Made by a program: the position numbers and the translations under genes
Notes under the pieces: generated by a model
The model's input: the letters and a program-made list of their open reading frames with translations, nothing else
Told to the model about the DNA's origin: nothing
Database searches by the model: none
From: Kribbella sindirgiensis
Lineage (GTDB): Bacteria > Actinomycetota > Actinomycetes > Propionibacteriales > Kribbellaceae
Assembly (NCBI RefSeq): GCF_004331435.1
Contig: NZ_SJKA01000001.1
Coordinates: forward strand, 186,001-250,000
DNA length: 64,000 nt
Direction of reading: 5' to 3'
Shown: positions 16,643 through 23,896 of the stretch, piece after piece
Position numbering within the stretch: the first letter of the stretch is position 1
Layout of the letters: every line of letters begins with the position of its first letter

Positions 16643-17401
16643 TCAAGTTGACCGGAACATCATACCGTCCCGGAGCACGGGCACGCTGCGGCTCTGATCC
16701 ACCTCGGCCGCGATCGCCACGTCCTCCGGATAGCCGTACTGCGTGAGTTCGCGACCGCCGGCGCACTCGTGCAGCAGCTTGGGCAGCTCGCCGGCAACAG
16801 CGTCGTACGCCGCGACCGCCGCTCGCGCTTCCGGGGAGAGGTCGTCGCTCCGGAGGGCGCTCAGGAACCCGCCGGCGCCCCACAGGTCCTCGACCGCCGG
16901 CCGGAGCGACCCGTCCTTCCATCGCTCGCCCGCGGCAATCGCCACGACCTTCGCCGCCGGCCGCCCGGCCAACTGCCTCGTCACCCACTCAGCAGCCGCA
17001 AGCCGGTTGCGCAGCGACACCGCGATCACCGTCGCGCCGGTGTCGCTGAGCAGCTTCGCGATCGTCGACCCGTTCGGCGACGGCAGCACGAGCTTGGTGA
17101 TTCCGGTCACTCGCCGGATGGAGACAGGCGACAGGCTGACGTCGCCGGGACCGGCCTCGGAACGGCCGACGGCCAGCTTCGCGCCGTACTGCTCGGCGTA
17201 CGCGACTGCCGTCTCGTCTCGCCACCGGTACGGGTAGACGTCGACCCCGAGATCGGCCGCCACCGTCACCGCCGTCGTGAACGACAGCACGTCGACGACC
17301 GCGACGATGTCACCGGCAACGACTCCGGCGCCGACCGGCCCCCAGTCGAACCCGACGCCGAATCCGTCCTGGGCATAAGGGCTGGTCACCCGGCAGATCA
17401 T
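16643..17401 (-). CDS. ComB-family 2-phosphosulfolactate phosphatase-like protein
   Basis: This 252-residue protein belongs to the ComB family, whose archaeal members hydrolyse 2-phosphosulfolactate in coenzyme M synthesis. Conserved motifs are VAVVDVLSFTTAV near 34-46, the SPNGST loop near 108-113 and AAGERWKDGS near 152-161, which form the phosphate/magnesium site. Actinobacteria generally do not make coenzyme M, so the true substrate is probably another phosphoester. I use ATG 17401; an in-frame TTG 24 nt upstream is an alternative. It lies 31 bp downstream of the DUF3151 gene on the same strand and may be cotranscribed. Confidence 0.82.
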   Translation of the reverse strand: MICRVTSPYAQDGFGVGFDWGPVGAGVVAGDIVAVVDVLSFTTAVTVAADLGVDVYPYRWRDETAVAYAEQYGAKLAVGRSEAGPGDVSLSPVSIRRVTGITKLVLPSPNGSTIAKLLSDTGATVIAVSLRNRLAAAEWVTRQLAGRPAAKVVAIAAGERWKDGSLRPAVEDLWGAGGFLSALRSDDLSPEARAAVAAYDAVAGELPKLLHECAGGRELTQYGYPEDVAIAAEVDQSRSVPVLRDGMMFRST

Positions 17402-17432
17402 TCCGCCGGGTGCCCAACCCCACAAGCGGGTT

Positions 17433-17840
17433 TCAGCTCAGAGCGTCGGCTGCGGCCGGCGACGAGTCCCGCAGGAACGTGACGCAGCGCTCGGCCTCGT
17501 CCTTCTCGTCGATCAGCGCCGCGGCCTTCCCGAGCGCCGCGAGCGCGCGCAGGAACCCACGGTTCGGCTCGTGCTCCCACGGCACCGGTCCGTGACCCTT
17601 CCAGCCGTTCCGGCGGAGCAGGTCCAAGGCCCGGTGGTAGCCGGTGCGCGCGTACGCGTACCCCTCGATCGTGCGCCCGTCCGCGAGCGCCGCCTCGGCG
17701 AGCACGGCCCAGGCCAGGGACGACGTCGGGTACTTGGCCGCGACGTCCGCCGGAGCGGCCCCGTCGGCGAGTTCCGCCGCGGCCGGGTCGACCGGTAGTA
17801 GTGTCTCGGGTGGACCGGACAGCAGATTGTTCAATTCCAT
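17433..17840 (-). CDS. DUF3151-family protein
   Basis: This 135-residue soluble helical protein is of a family restricted to actinobacteria (DUF3151). The pattern KYPTSSLAWAVLAEAALADG near 36-55, followed by ARTGYHRALDLLRRNGWKG near 63-81, looks like TPR-type helical pairs. The role is unknown; the family often sits near fba, and an fbaA gene lies 2.4 kb away here. I chose ATG 17840 with GAAG upstream over an in-frame GTG at 17861. Confidence 0.8.
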   Translation of the reverse strand: MELNNLLSGPPETLLPVDPAAAELADGAAPADVAAKYPTSSLAWAVLAEAALADGRTIEGYAYARTGYHRALDLLRRNGWKGHGPVPWEHEPNRGFLRALAALGKAAALIDEKDEAERCVTFLRDSSPAAADALS

Positions 17841-17983
17841 AAGCACATCTTCGCCGATCACGCAGCCGTACCGGCACGTGACCGTCTGGCGAAATCCGTT
17901 GACCGTTCACCCGGCGGCCACGGATGCTTGAGACCCTGCATCAACCGCCGTGGTTCCCAGCTACGGCCGGAAGGAGGCACCGG

Positions 17984-18433
17984 ATGAGCGTCATAGTCCT
18001 GAACGCGTCGTACGAACCGCTGCACACCGTCTCGATCCAGCACGCCATCCGGATGCTGGTGCGGGAGGTCGCAGTGGTGGAAGAGTCGCACGGAGAGCGA
18101 ACGATCGGCCCGTTTCCGGTTCCTCGAGTCCTCCGCCTGGTCCGGTACGTCGTGACGCACTGGCGCTACGCGGCCGGCCGGATGAAGTACAGCAAGCACG
18201 GCGTCCTGCGGCGGGACAAGTTCCGGTGCGCGTACTGCGGTCTCGAGAACGCCGACACCATGGACCATGTTCAACCCAGGTCCAGGGGCGGCCGCACCGA
18301 GTGGCTGAACGCCGTCGCGGCCCATGCCTCCTGCAACGAGCGGAAAGGCAACCGCACCCCGTCCGAGGCCAACATGCCCCTCCTCTGGCAACCCTGGGTA
18401 CCAACCCGCGCAGAGCTCGTCATAGACACATGA
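17984..18433 (+). CDS. HNH endonuclease-family protein
   Basis: This 149-residue protein is of the HNH family found as a single copy in many actinobacteria (MSVIVLNASYEPLHTVS opening). The HNH core is CAYCG at 82-86, DHVQPRSRGG at 94-103, Asn109 and CNERKGN at 117-123. In the second zinc pair the usual first Cys is replaced by His (AHASC at 113-117), so the metal site is probably C2HC. ATG 17984 has AAGGAGG 6 nt upstream. Its function is unknown; DNA repair or processing is possible. The GNAT gene follows 12 bp later. Confidence 0.85.
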   Translation: MSVIVLNASYEPLHTVSIQHAIRMLVREVAVVEESHGERTIGPFPVPRVLRLVRYVVTHWRYAAGRMKYSKHGVLRRDKFRCAYCGLENADTMDHVQPRSRGGRTEWLNAVAAHASCNERKGNRTPSEANMPLLWQPWVPTRAELVIDT

Positions 18434-18445
18434 CGGGCCTTTTTT

Positions 18446-19198
18446 ATGCCCGAACTGCGCTCCGGGCGCACCCTGGAGATCACCTCCGTCGCTGATCGCC
18501 CGGATCTCGCTCATGCGGATATCGACGTGGGCGACTGGCCGGCCTTCATGCGCCACAACCGCGTCTCCGAGGCGTACTTCGCGCAGACGGTCGAGACGTT
18601 CGCCGAGACCTGCCTGATCGCCACCTCGGACGGCGAACCCGTCGGCGACGCGCACGCGGTCCAGCTCGCCGGCGGCACCTTCCCGGCCGGAGGTTGGGAA
18701 CAGTCGGTCGTCCGCGCCTTCACCGACGCCCGCCACGGCGTCCGGCCCGACACTGCCTGTGCCCTGAACATCAGCGTCGCCCGGGATTTCCAGGGCGAGG
18801 GCGTCGCCGCCCTCCTCCTCGCCGCGCTCCGCAACGCGGCCGCGAACCTCGGCCTCGACGCGCTCGATGCCCCTGTCCGCCCGACGCGCAAGCACCTCCA
18901 GCCCTTGGTCGCGATGGACGACTACGCCTCGCGCACCCGCTCCGACGGTCTCCCCCTCGATCCTTGGCTGCGCACCCACGTGCGCGCCGGCGGACGGATC
19001 GTCTGCGTCGCGCCGGCCTCGTGGGTGATCGCGGGATCCCTTGCGGAATGGCGCTCCTGGACCGGACTTCCGTTCGACCGCAGCGGTCCCGTCGAGGTTT
19101 CGGGCGCCCTCGTTCCGGTGGAGTGTGACGTGGTCGCCGATCGCGCGGTGTACGTCGAGCCGAACGTCTGGGTGCGGCACGAGTTCTCCACAGATTGA
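18446..19198 (+). CDS. GNAT-fold acetyltransferase-like protein
   Basis: This 250-residue protein has one recognisable GNAT segment: a beta strand SVARDFQGEGVAALLLAALR near 111-130, matching the acetyl-CoA pyrophosphate loop (R/Q-x-x-G-x-G/A). The C-terminal half (TRTHVRAGGRIVCVAPASW and onward) does not resemble standard GNAT sequence. The ATG sits inside a short CGGGC/GCCCG hairpin whose loop is T-rich, 12 bp past the HNH stop. It has no clear ribosome site. The substrate is unknown. Confidence 0.7.
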   Translation: MPELRSGRTLEITSVADRPDLAHADIDVGDWPAFMRHNRVSEAYFAQTVETFAETCLIATSDGEPVGDAHAVQLAGGTFPAGGWEQSVVRAFTDARHGVRPDTACALNISVARDFQGEGVAALLLAALRNAAANLGLDALDAPVRPTRKHLQPLVAMDDYASRTRSDGLPLDPWLRTHVRAGGRIVCVAPASWVIAGSLAEWRSWTGLPFDRSGPVEVSGALVPVECDVVADRAVYVEPNVWVRHEFSTD

Positions 19199-19243
19199 AA
19201 ATCGTGGGTCCGAGCGACGGTGGATCGCGGCACCTTCTGGGGC

Positions 19244-20209
19244 ATGAATCCTCAACTCGCTGTGATGGCGTCGATCCGGGGCGGTGTCTTCACCCGGGCC
19301 GACGCACGTGCCTGTGGTTACCCCGACGCTGACATCGACTCCCTGCTCCACTCCGGCTCCTGGCGCCGGATCCGGCGGGGCACCTATGCCGCCCACCGTT
19401 CACTGATGCTGGTCACCGACGAAGTCCTCTACCTCCGCCGGATCCACAACGTCCTGCGCTCCAGCGGACCGAGCGTCTTCGCCAGCCACCAGTCCGCGGC
19501 GGCTCTGCATGCCTTGCCGGTCTGGGGCCTCGACCTGACCCGAGTTCACGTGACCGCGCCGGACGGACGCTCCGGCCGGCTCCGCGGCGTGCACCGCCAC
19601 ATCCGCGACCCAGTGGGCCCCGGCCTCCAACTGTGGAACAGGCTCCGCCTGGCCTCGCCTGCCCGCGCGATCGCCGAGGTCGCCGCGACCGCACCACCGG
19701 AGCCCGCGGTCGTGCTCGCCGACGCCGCGATGTACGCCGGACTCGTCAACCGCCGCACGCTGAATCACGCGATCACCCGGCTCGACCACGGCAGCAAGCG
19801 CGCCCTGAAGGTTCTCGACCGGCTCACCGGCTCGGCCTCGATCGCGGAGTCCCGCCTGCGCTTCATCCTCGCCGATGCGGGCCTCCCGGTGCCCAGCCCC
19901 GCACCACCGCCCGACGCCGAGCCGGCCGATCCCGGCGTCTCCGCGGCCGAAGGTCTGTGGTTCCCCGACGAGCGCACTGTCGTCGAGTTCGAACCGCGTT
20001 TCCCCTTCTGGTGCGAGGAATTCGAGCCTTCCGTCGACGAGCCGATCCCGGAGCCGACCGCCGCCGAACCCGACGGGCCGCAACCCGTCGAGCACTGCTG
20101 GATCTCCTGGGCCGACCTCGCCGACCCACCGACCGTGGCCGACCGCATCCGCACCACGTTCACCCGAGCCGCCCGCCGCACCGGAATCCGCCACTTCGCC
20201 CGGATGTGA
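19244..20209 (+). CDS. AbiEi-like winged-helix protein with degenerate DUF559-type C-terminus
   Basis: This 321-residue protein starts with an AbiEi-type winged-helix domain (GGVFTRADARACGYPDADID near 13-32, then RRIRRGTYAAH). It continues like the DUF559 proteins that are abundant in actinobacteria. The C-terminal part should be a Vsr-like nuclease. The entry helix AESRLRFILADAGLPVP is present, but the usual D-x-E-x-K strand is replaced by a Pro/Glu-rich stretch ending VVEFEPRFPF. The nuclease is therefore probably inactive. No AbiEii partner is adjacent. ATG 19244 is preferred; GTG 19220 is an alternative. Confidence 0.7.
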   Translation: MNPQLAVMASIRGGVFTRADARACGYPDADIDSLLHSGSWRRIRRGTYAAHRSLMLVTDEVLYLRRIHNVLRSSGPSVFASHQSAAALHALPVWGLDLTRVHVTAPDGRSGRLRGVHRHIRDPVGPGLQLWNRLRLASPARAIAEVAATAPPEPAVVLADAAMYAGLVNRRTLNHAITRLDHGSKRALKVLDRLTGSASIAESRLRFILADAGLPVPSPAPPPDAEPADPGVSAAEGLWFPDERTVVEFEPRFPFWCEEFEPSVDEPIPEPTAAEPDGPQPVEHCWISWADLADPPTVADRIRTTFTRAARRTGIRHFARM

Positions 20210-20219
20210 CAGAAGGACC

Positions 20220-20236
20220 CACCGCCAGTGGCGGTG
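20220..20236. terminator. Short hairpin between convergent genes
   Basis: CACCGCC (20220-20226) and GGCGGTG (20230-20236) form a perfect 7-bp stem with a 3-nt loop. It lies between the stop of the AbiEi-like gene and the stop of fbaA. There is no U-tract on either side. Confidence 0.4.
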
Positions 20237-20274
20237 AGCCCTTCGCAGACCCCCTACAGGAGGATCAGATGATG

Positions 20275-21300
20275 TCAGGCGTTCAGCGACGTTCCCGTCG
20301 AGCGAAGGTCCTCGCAGGCCTCCGCGACGCGCTTCGCCATACCTTCCTCGGCCGCCTTGCCCCACGCGCGCGGGTCGTAGGCCTTCTTGTTGCCGACCTC
20401 GCCGTCGACCTTCAGCACGCCGTCGTAGTTGGCGAACATGTGCCCCGCCGCCGGCCGTGTGAACGCGTACTGCGTGTCGGTGTCGACGTTCATCTTGATG
20501 ACGCCGTTGTCGACCGCCGCCCGGATCTCCTCGAGCGTCGAGCCGGACCCGCCGTGGAACACCAGGTCGAACGGGCGCTCCTTGCCGACCTTGGCGCCGA
20601 CCGCGTCCTGGATCTCCGCGAGGATCTCCGGCCGCAGCTTGACCGCGCCCGGCTTGTAGACGCCGTGCACGTTGCCGAAGGTCAGCGCGGTCAGGTAGCG
20701 GCCGTTGTCACCGGTGCCGAGCGCCTCGACCGTGGCCAGGCCGTCCTCGACGGTGGTGTACAGCTTCTCGTTGATCTCGTTGGCGACACCGTCCTCCTCG
20801 CCACCGACGACGCCGACCTCGATCTCCAGGACGATCTTCGCCGCGGCCGTCTGGGCCAGCAGCTCCTTGGCGATCTCCAGGTTTTCGGCCAGCGGCACCG
20901 CCGAGCCGTCCCACATGTGCGACTGGAACAGCGGGTTCTCGCCCCGGGCGACGCGCTCGGCGGAGATCGCCAGCAGCGGCCGGACGAAGCCGTCGAGCTT
21001 GTCCTTCGGGCAGTGGTCGGTGTGCAGCGCGATGTTCACCGGGTAGTTCTTGGCGACCTCGTGCGCGTAGGCGGCCAGCGCGACCGAGCCGGTCACCATG
21101 TTCTTCACGGTGGAACCGGACAGGTAGTCGGCACCGCCGGTGGAGACCTGGACGATGCCGTCCGAGCCCGCCTCGGCGAAACCGCGGATCGCGGCGATCA
21201 GCGTCTGCGAGGAGCTGACGTTGATGGCCGGGTAGGCGAAGCGGTTCTGCTTGGCCTTGTCCAGCATCTCGGCGTAGACCTCAGGGGTTGCAATAGGCAT
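20275..21300 (-). CDS. fbaA: Class II fructose-bisphosphate aldolase
   Basis: This 341-residue zinc aldolase of glycolysis/gluconeogenesis interconverts fructose-1,6-bisphosphate with dihydroxyacetone phosphate and glyceraldehyde-3-phosphate. The metal and catalytic site is ALHTDHCPKD, with Asp95 and His96. The long-form (class IIA) zinc motif GNVHGVYKPG and the phosphate loop VFHGGSGST follow. The length fits the E. coli FbaA type. The ATG at 21300 has GAGGAG about 12 nt upstream. The upstream region carries two GACCAG/GGTCCAG half-sites like those at the SIS gene (21430-21460), so the adjacent GntR regulator may also act here. Confidence 0.96.
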   Translation of the reverse strand: MPIATPEVYAEMLDKAKQNRFAYPAINVSSSQTLIAAIRGFAEAGSDGIVQVSTGGADYLSGSTVKNMVTGSVALAAYAHEVAKNYPVNIALHTDHCPKDKLDGFVRPLLAISAERVARGENPLFQSHMWDGSAVPLAENLEIAKELLAQTAAAKIVLEIEVGVVGGEEDGVANEINEKLYTTVEDGLATVEALGTGDNGRYLTALTFGNVHGVYKPGAVKLRPEILAEIQDAVGAKVGKERPFDLVFHGGSGSTLEEIRAAVDNGVIKMNVDTDTQYAFTRPAAGHMFANYDGVLKVDGEVGNKKAYDPRAWGKAAEEGMAKRVAEACEDLRSTGTSLNA

Positions 21301-21429
21301 GTCTCGCGGTACTCCTCACAACACAGTTCTTGTGGGTTCGGCTCCAGTATTGCTGCCGGGCACTTCGTCGGATCCGGCGGCCCACCTGCCGAACCGGCCC
21401 GGTGGCCGGGGAGCATTCGACAGGGATGT

Positions 21430-21460
21430 AGACCAGTTGATGAACAGGACAGGTCCAGTT
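21430..21460. promoter_or_regulatory. Candidate GntR/HutC half-sites upstream of fbaA
   Basis: AGACCAGTT (21430-21438) and AGGTCCAGTT (21451-21460) lie in the 192-bp gap upstream of fbaA. They resemble half-sites of DasR-type operators (TGGTCTAGACCA-like). Spacing is about 21 bp as a direct repeat, which is not the usual palindrome, so the call is tentative. Confidence 0.35.
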
Positions 21461-21492
21461 CGTTGCGGCCCGATGACGGCCGCGCGTCAGGC

Positions 21493-22212
21493 TCAGGCCG
21501 ACCCGGTGCGCGGGCCGCGGGGGGTCAGGGCCATGTGCAGCCGGTAGCGGTCGGCACGGTAGGCCGACCAGGACAGCTCGACGACCTTGCGGCCGGCGAA
21601 GGTGGTGCGCTCGAGGACCAGCAGGGGTGCCCGCCGGGCCACGCCGAGCACCCGGGCGACATGACCGTCGGCGTTGTCCGCCCGGACGGTCTGCTCACCG
21701 GAGGTGACGACGACGTCGTACTCACTGGCAAAGACGTCGTAGAGGGTGCCGAGCTCACGGCCGAGCAGGCCGGGGAAGAGCGCGGACGGGTAGTAGCCGA
21801 CCTCGTAGGCCATCGGCGACGCGTCGGCCGTGCGGAGCCGCTCGACCCGGATCACCTTGGTGCCCTTCGCGACCCGCAGGCCCTTCGCGGTCTCGTCGGA
21901 GGCCTCGATCTCGCTGGCCGACAGCACCACGGTCCCGGGCTCGAGCCCACGGGCCCGCATCTCCCGGGAGAACGAGGTCAGGTGCAGCTGCGAGTCGACC
22001 TGCGGACCGGTGACGAAGGTCCCCTTGCCGTGCACCCGTTCCAGGGCGCCGGACTCGACCAGGTCGCTGATCGCCTGCCGGACGGTCACCCGGGAGACGT
22101 TCAGCTTGTCCACCAGGGCGCGCTCGGAGGGGATCGGGTCCCCGGGATGCAGCTCGACGTCGATCAGCCGTTCCAGCACCGATCGGACCTGGGCCCGCTT
22201 CGTCGCCACCAT
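21493..22212 (-). CDS. GntR-family regulator, HutC/UTRA type (DasR/NagR-like)
   Basis: This 239-residue regulator has an N-terminal winged helix (DPIPSERALVDKLNVSRVTV near 25-44, then RQAISDLVESGALERVHGKG) and a UTRA ligand domain, as in DasR/NagR, which bind glucosamine- or N-acetylglucosamine-phosphates. It is divergent from a SIS-domain sugar-amine gene whose promoter carries GACCAG half-sites. The neighbour and the fold together make control by an amino-sugar phosphate likely. The ATG has GGAGG about 12 nt upstream. Confidence 0.9.
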   Translation of the reverse strand: MVATKRAQVRSVLERLIDVELHPGDPIPSERALVDKLNVSRVTVRQAISDLVESGALERVHGKGTFVTGPQVDSQLHLTSFSREMRARGLEPGTVVLSASEIEASDETAKGLRVAKGTKVIRVERLRTADASPMAYEVGYYPSALFPGLLGRELGTLYDVFASEYDVVVTSGEQTVRADNADGHVARVLGVARRAPLLVLERTTFAGRKVVELSWSAYRADRYRLHMALTPRGPRTGSA

Positions 22213-22292
22213 GGAATCTCGATCCTCCAGACCTGGGCGGGCCTCGGGGGTGCCCCGGGGCGCCGCTCACTGCTATCGTGCGCAGCATACCT

Positions 22293-22314
22293 GTTAAGAC
22301 CAGATAGGACCAGT
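22293..22314. promoter_or_regulatory. Candidate operator of the divergent GntR/HutC regulator
   Basis: Between the regulator and the SIS gene lies TAAGACCAGATAGGACCAGT, which holds two GACCAG half-sites in direct orientation 10 bp apart. The half-site agrees with the DasR-family core. The location just upstream of the SIS gene start favours an operator. Confidence 0.5.
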
Positions 22315-22351
22315 GATCGTAGTGGTGTCTGTCCCCGCCCAGGAAACCCGG

Positions 22352-23371
22352 ATGGCGGCCGAGATCGCCGAGCAGCCGGCCGCGCTCGCCGCGACCTTCG
22401 AGCATGTTCTGCCGCTGCGGCACGACATCACCCGACTGGCCGCCGGGCGCCGGAACGTGATCTTCGTGGCGCGCGGATCGTCCGACAACGCAGGGGTCTA
22501 CGGCCGCTACCTGACCGAGATCCACGCCGGCCGGCAGGCGTCGCTGGCCGCTCCGTCGGTGGCCACGCTGTACGGCGCGAACCTGGACCTCTCGAACTCG
22601 CTGGTCGTCGCCGTCAGCCAGTCGGGCGCGACCCAGGAGATCGTCGACACGGCCGAGTGGGCGAAACGGAACGGCGCGGCGATCGTCGGCATCACGAACG
22701 ACGGCAACAGCCCGCTGGCCTCGACGGCCGACGTCGCCCTGATCACCCAGGCCGGCCAGGAGCTCGCCGTACCGGCCACGAAGACGTATACGACGCAGCT
22801 GGCCGCGATCACGGTCGCCGTGGACGCGCTCGCGCCGCGGCCGGGGACGCTCGACGCCGATATCGCGCGGGTCCCGGACGCCGCGACCAAGATGCTGTCC
22901 GGCTCGGTCGAGGCGGCGGCAGACCTGCTGGCGGCGGCGCACGACGTGCTCGCGAGTGGTCGCGGTCTGACGTTCGGCACGACGCTCGAGGTCGCGCTGA
23001 AGCTCGAGGAGACCTGCCTGCAGCCGGTCCGCGGGCTCTCGTACGCCGACCTGAAGCACGGCCCGATCGCGGTCGTCGACTCCGACCTGGTGACCATCCT
23101 GGTCGCGGCCGGCGAAGGTCCCGCCCTGCCCGGGATGACCGAGCTGGCCGGCATCGTCCGCGAGAAGGGCAGCAAGATCCTCGGCATCGGCGGCGACCCG
23201 ACCTTCGCCTCCCGCTGCGACGTGAACCTGGCCGGCCCCGACCTCCCGGAAACCCTCGCCCCGCTCGCGCTGGTCATCCCGGCCCAACGCGCCATCGAGC
23301 TCCTGGCCCGCAAACTCGGCCTCGACCCCGACGCTCCCCGCGGCCTCCGCAAGGTCACCCAAACCGACTAG
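22352..23371 (+). CDS. SIS-domain sugar isomerase/deaminase (GlmS C-domain-like, NagB-II type)
   Basis: This 339-residue protein has two SIS domains and matches the isomerase half of GlmS without the glutaminase domain. It shows EIAEQPAAL at the N-terminus, FVARGSSDNAG near 36-46, VAVSQSGATQEI near 85-96, and the LKHGPIAVV active-site loop near 233. Such proteins are typically glucosamine-6-phosphate deaminases (NagB-II) or related isomerases. I start at ATG 22352, which has AGGA 7 nt upstream and gives the family N-terminus; GTG 22313 is an in-frame alternative that would start inside the operator. It is divergent from the GntR regulator that probably controls it. Confidence 0.85.
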   Translation: MAAEIAEQPAALAATFEHVLPLRHDITRLAAGRRNVIFVARGSSDNAGVYGRYLTEIHAGRQASLAAPSVATLYGANLDLSNSLVVAVSQSGATQEIVDTAEWAKRNGAAIVGITNDGNSPLASTADVALITQAGQELAVPATKTYTTQLAAITVAVDALAPRPGTLDADIARVPDAATKMLSGSVEAAADLLAAAHDVLASGRGLTFGTTLEVALKLEETCLQPVRGLSYADLKHGPIAVVDSDLVTILVAAGEGPALPGMTELAGIVREKGSKILGIGGDPTFASRCDVNLAGPDLPETLAPLALVIPAQRAIELLARKLGLDPDAPRGLRKVTQTD

Positions 23372-23383
23372 GACCGACCTGAA

Positions 23384-23410
23384 CAAAGTGCTCACTCGGT
23401 GAGCACTTTG
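23384..23410. terminator. Perfect 12-bp palindrome downstream of the SIS gene
   Basis: CAAAGTGCTCAC (23384-23395) and GTGAGCACTTTG (23399-23410) pair perfectly around a TCG loop, 12 bp past the SIS stop and 54 bp before the VOC start. It could be a terminator, although it is AT-richer than the others here and has no U-tract. It could equally be a regulator's operator for the VOC gene. Confidence 0.5.
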
Positions 23411-23464
23411 GGTGGAATCGTGGTGGTCGTCAACCGGGGAAACACCTGAGAGAGGACCACCACG

Positions 23465-23884
23465 ATGTTGCGAGGGCTTGCGACTGTCAGCTTCTACGCG
23501 AGTGACGTGAAGGCGGCGCGACGCTGGTACGAAGAGTTGCTGGGGATCGAGGCGTACTACGCCGTGCCGACTGCGGAGGAGCCGGCGTACGTCGAGTTCC
23601 GGTTCGGGGACTTCCAGTGCGAGCTGGGGATCATCGACGCCAAGTACGCGACACACCAGGTCGGTCCGACCGCGGCGGGGGCGATCGTGAACTGGCACGT
23701 CGACGATCTGGAGGGCACGCTCGCGCGGCTGCTCGAGCTCGGGGCGACGCTCAACGAAGGAATCGTTGAGCGCGGCAACAACACGGGCTTCCGCACCGCG
23801 TCGGTCGTCGACCCGTTCGGCAACCTGATCGGCATCATGAACAACCCGCACTACCTGCAGATCCTCGCGGAGCTGAAGGCCTGA
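23465..23884 (+). CDS. VOC-family (glyoxalase-like) protein
   Basis: This 139-residue protein has two vicinal-oxygen-chelate modules: LATVSFYASDVKAARRWYEE near 5-24, the central NWHVDDLEGTLARLLELGA near 79-97, and ASVVDPFGNLIGIM near 117-130. Candidate metal ligands are in FRFGDFQCELGI and NWHVDD. GAGAGGA lies about 10 nt before the ATG. It probably has its own promoter between the palindrome and the start. The function (lyase, dioxygenase or drug binding) is not decided by sequence. Confidence 0.85.
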   Translation: MLRGLATVSFYASDVKAARRWYEELLGIEAYYAVPTAEEPAYVEFRFGDFQCELGIIDAKYATHQVGPTAAGAIVNWHVDDLEGTLARLLELGATLNEGIVERGNNTGFRTASVVDPFGNLIGIMNNPHYLQILAELKA

Positions 23885-23896
23885 CGCGCGGGAAGT

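Noticed and set aside
18434..18452. Hairpin CGGGC/GCCCG with a T-run, as a terminator after the HNH gene
   Set aside because: The T-run is in the loop rather than after the stem, and the start codon of the next gene lies inside the hairpin. The 5-bp stem is too short.
19633..23382. A 1,249-codon open frame on the plus strand spanning fbaA and the regulator
   Set aside because: It is antisense to fbaA and the GntR gene and in a different frame from the SIS gene. Its translation is Arg/Asp/Gly-rich low complexity, typical of GC-rich shadow frames.
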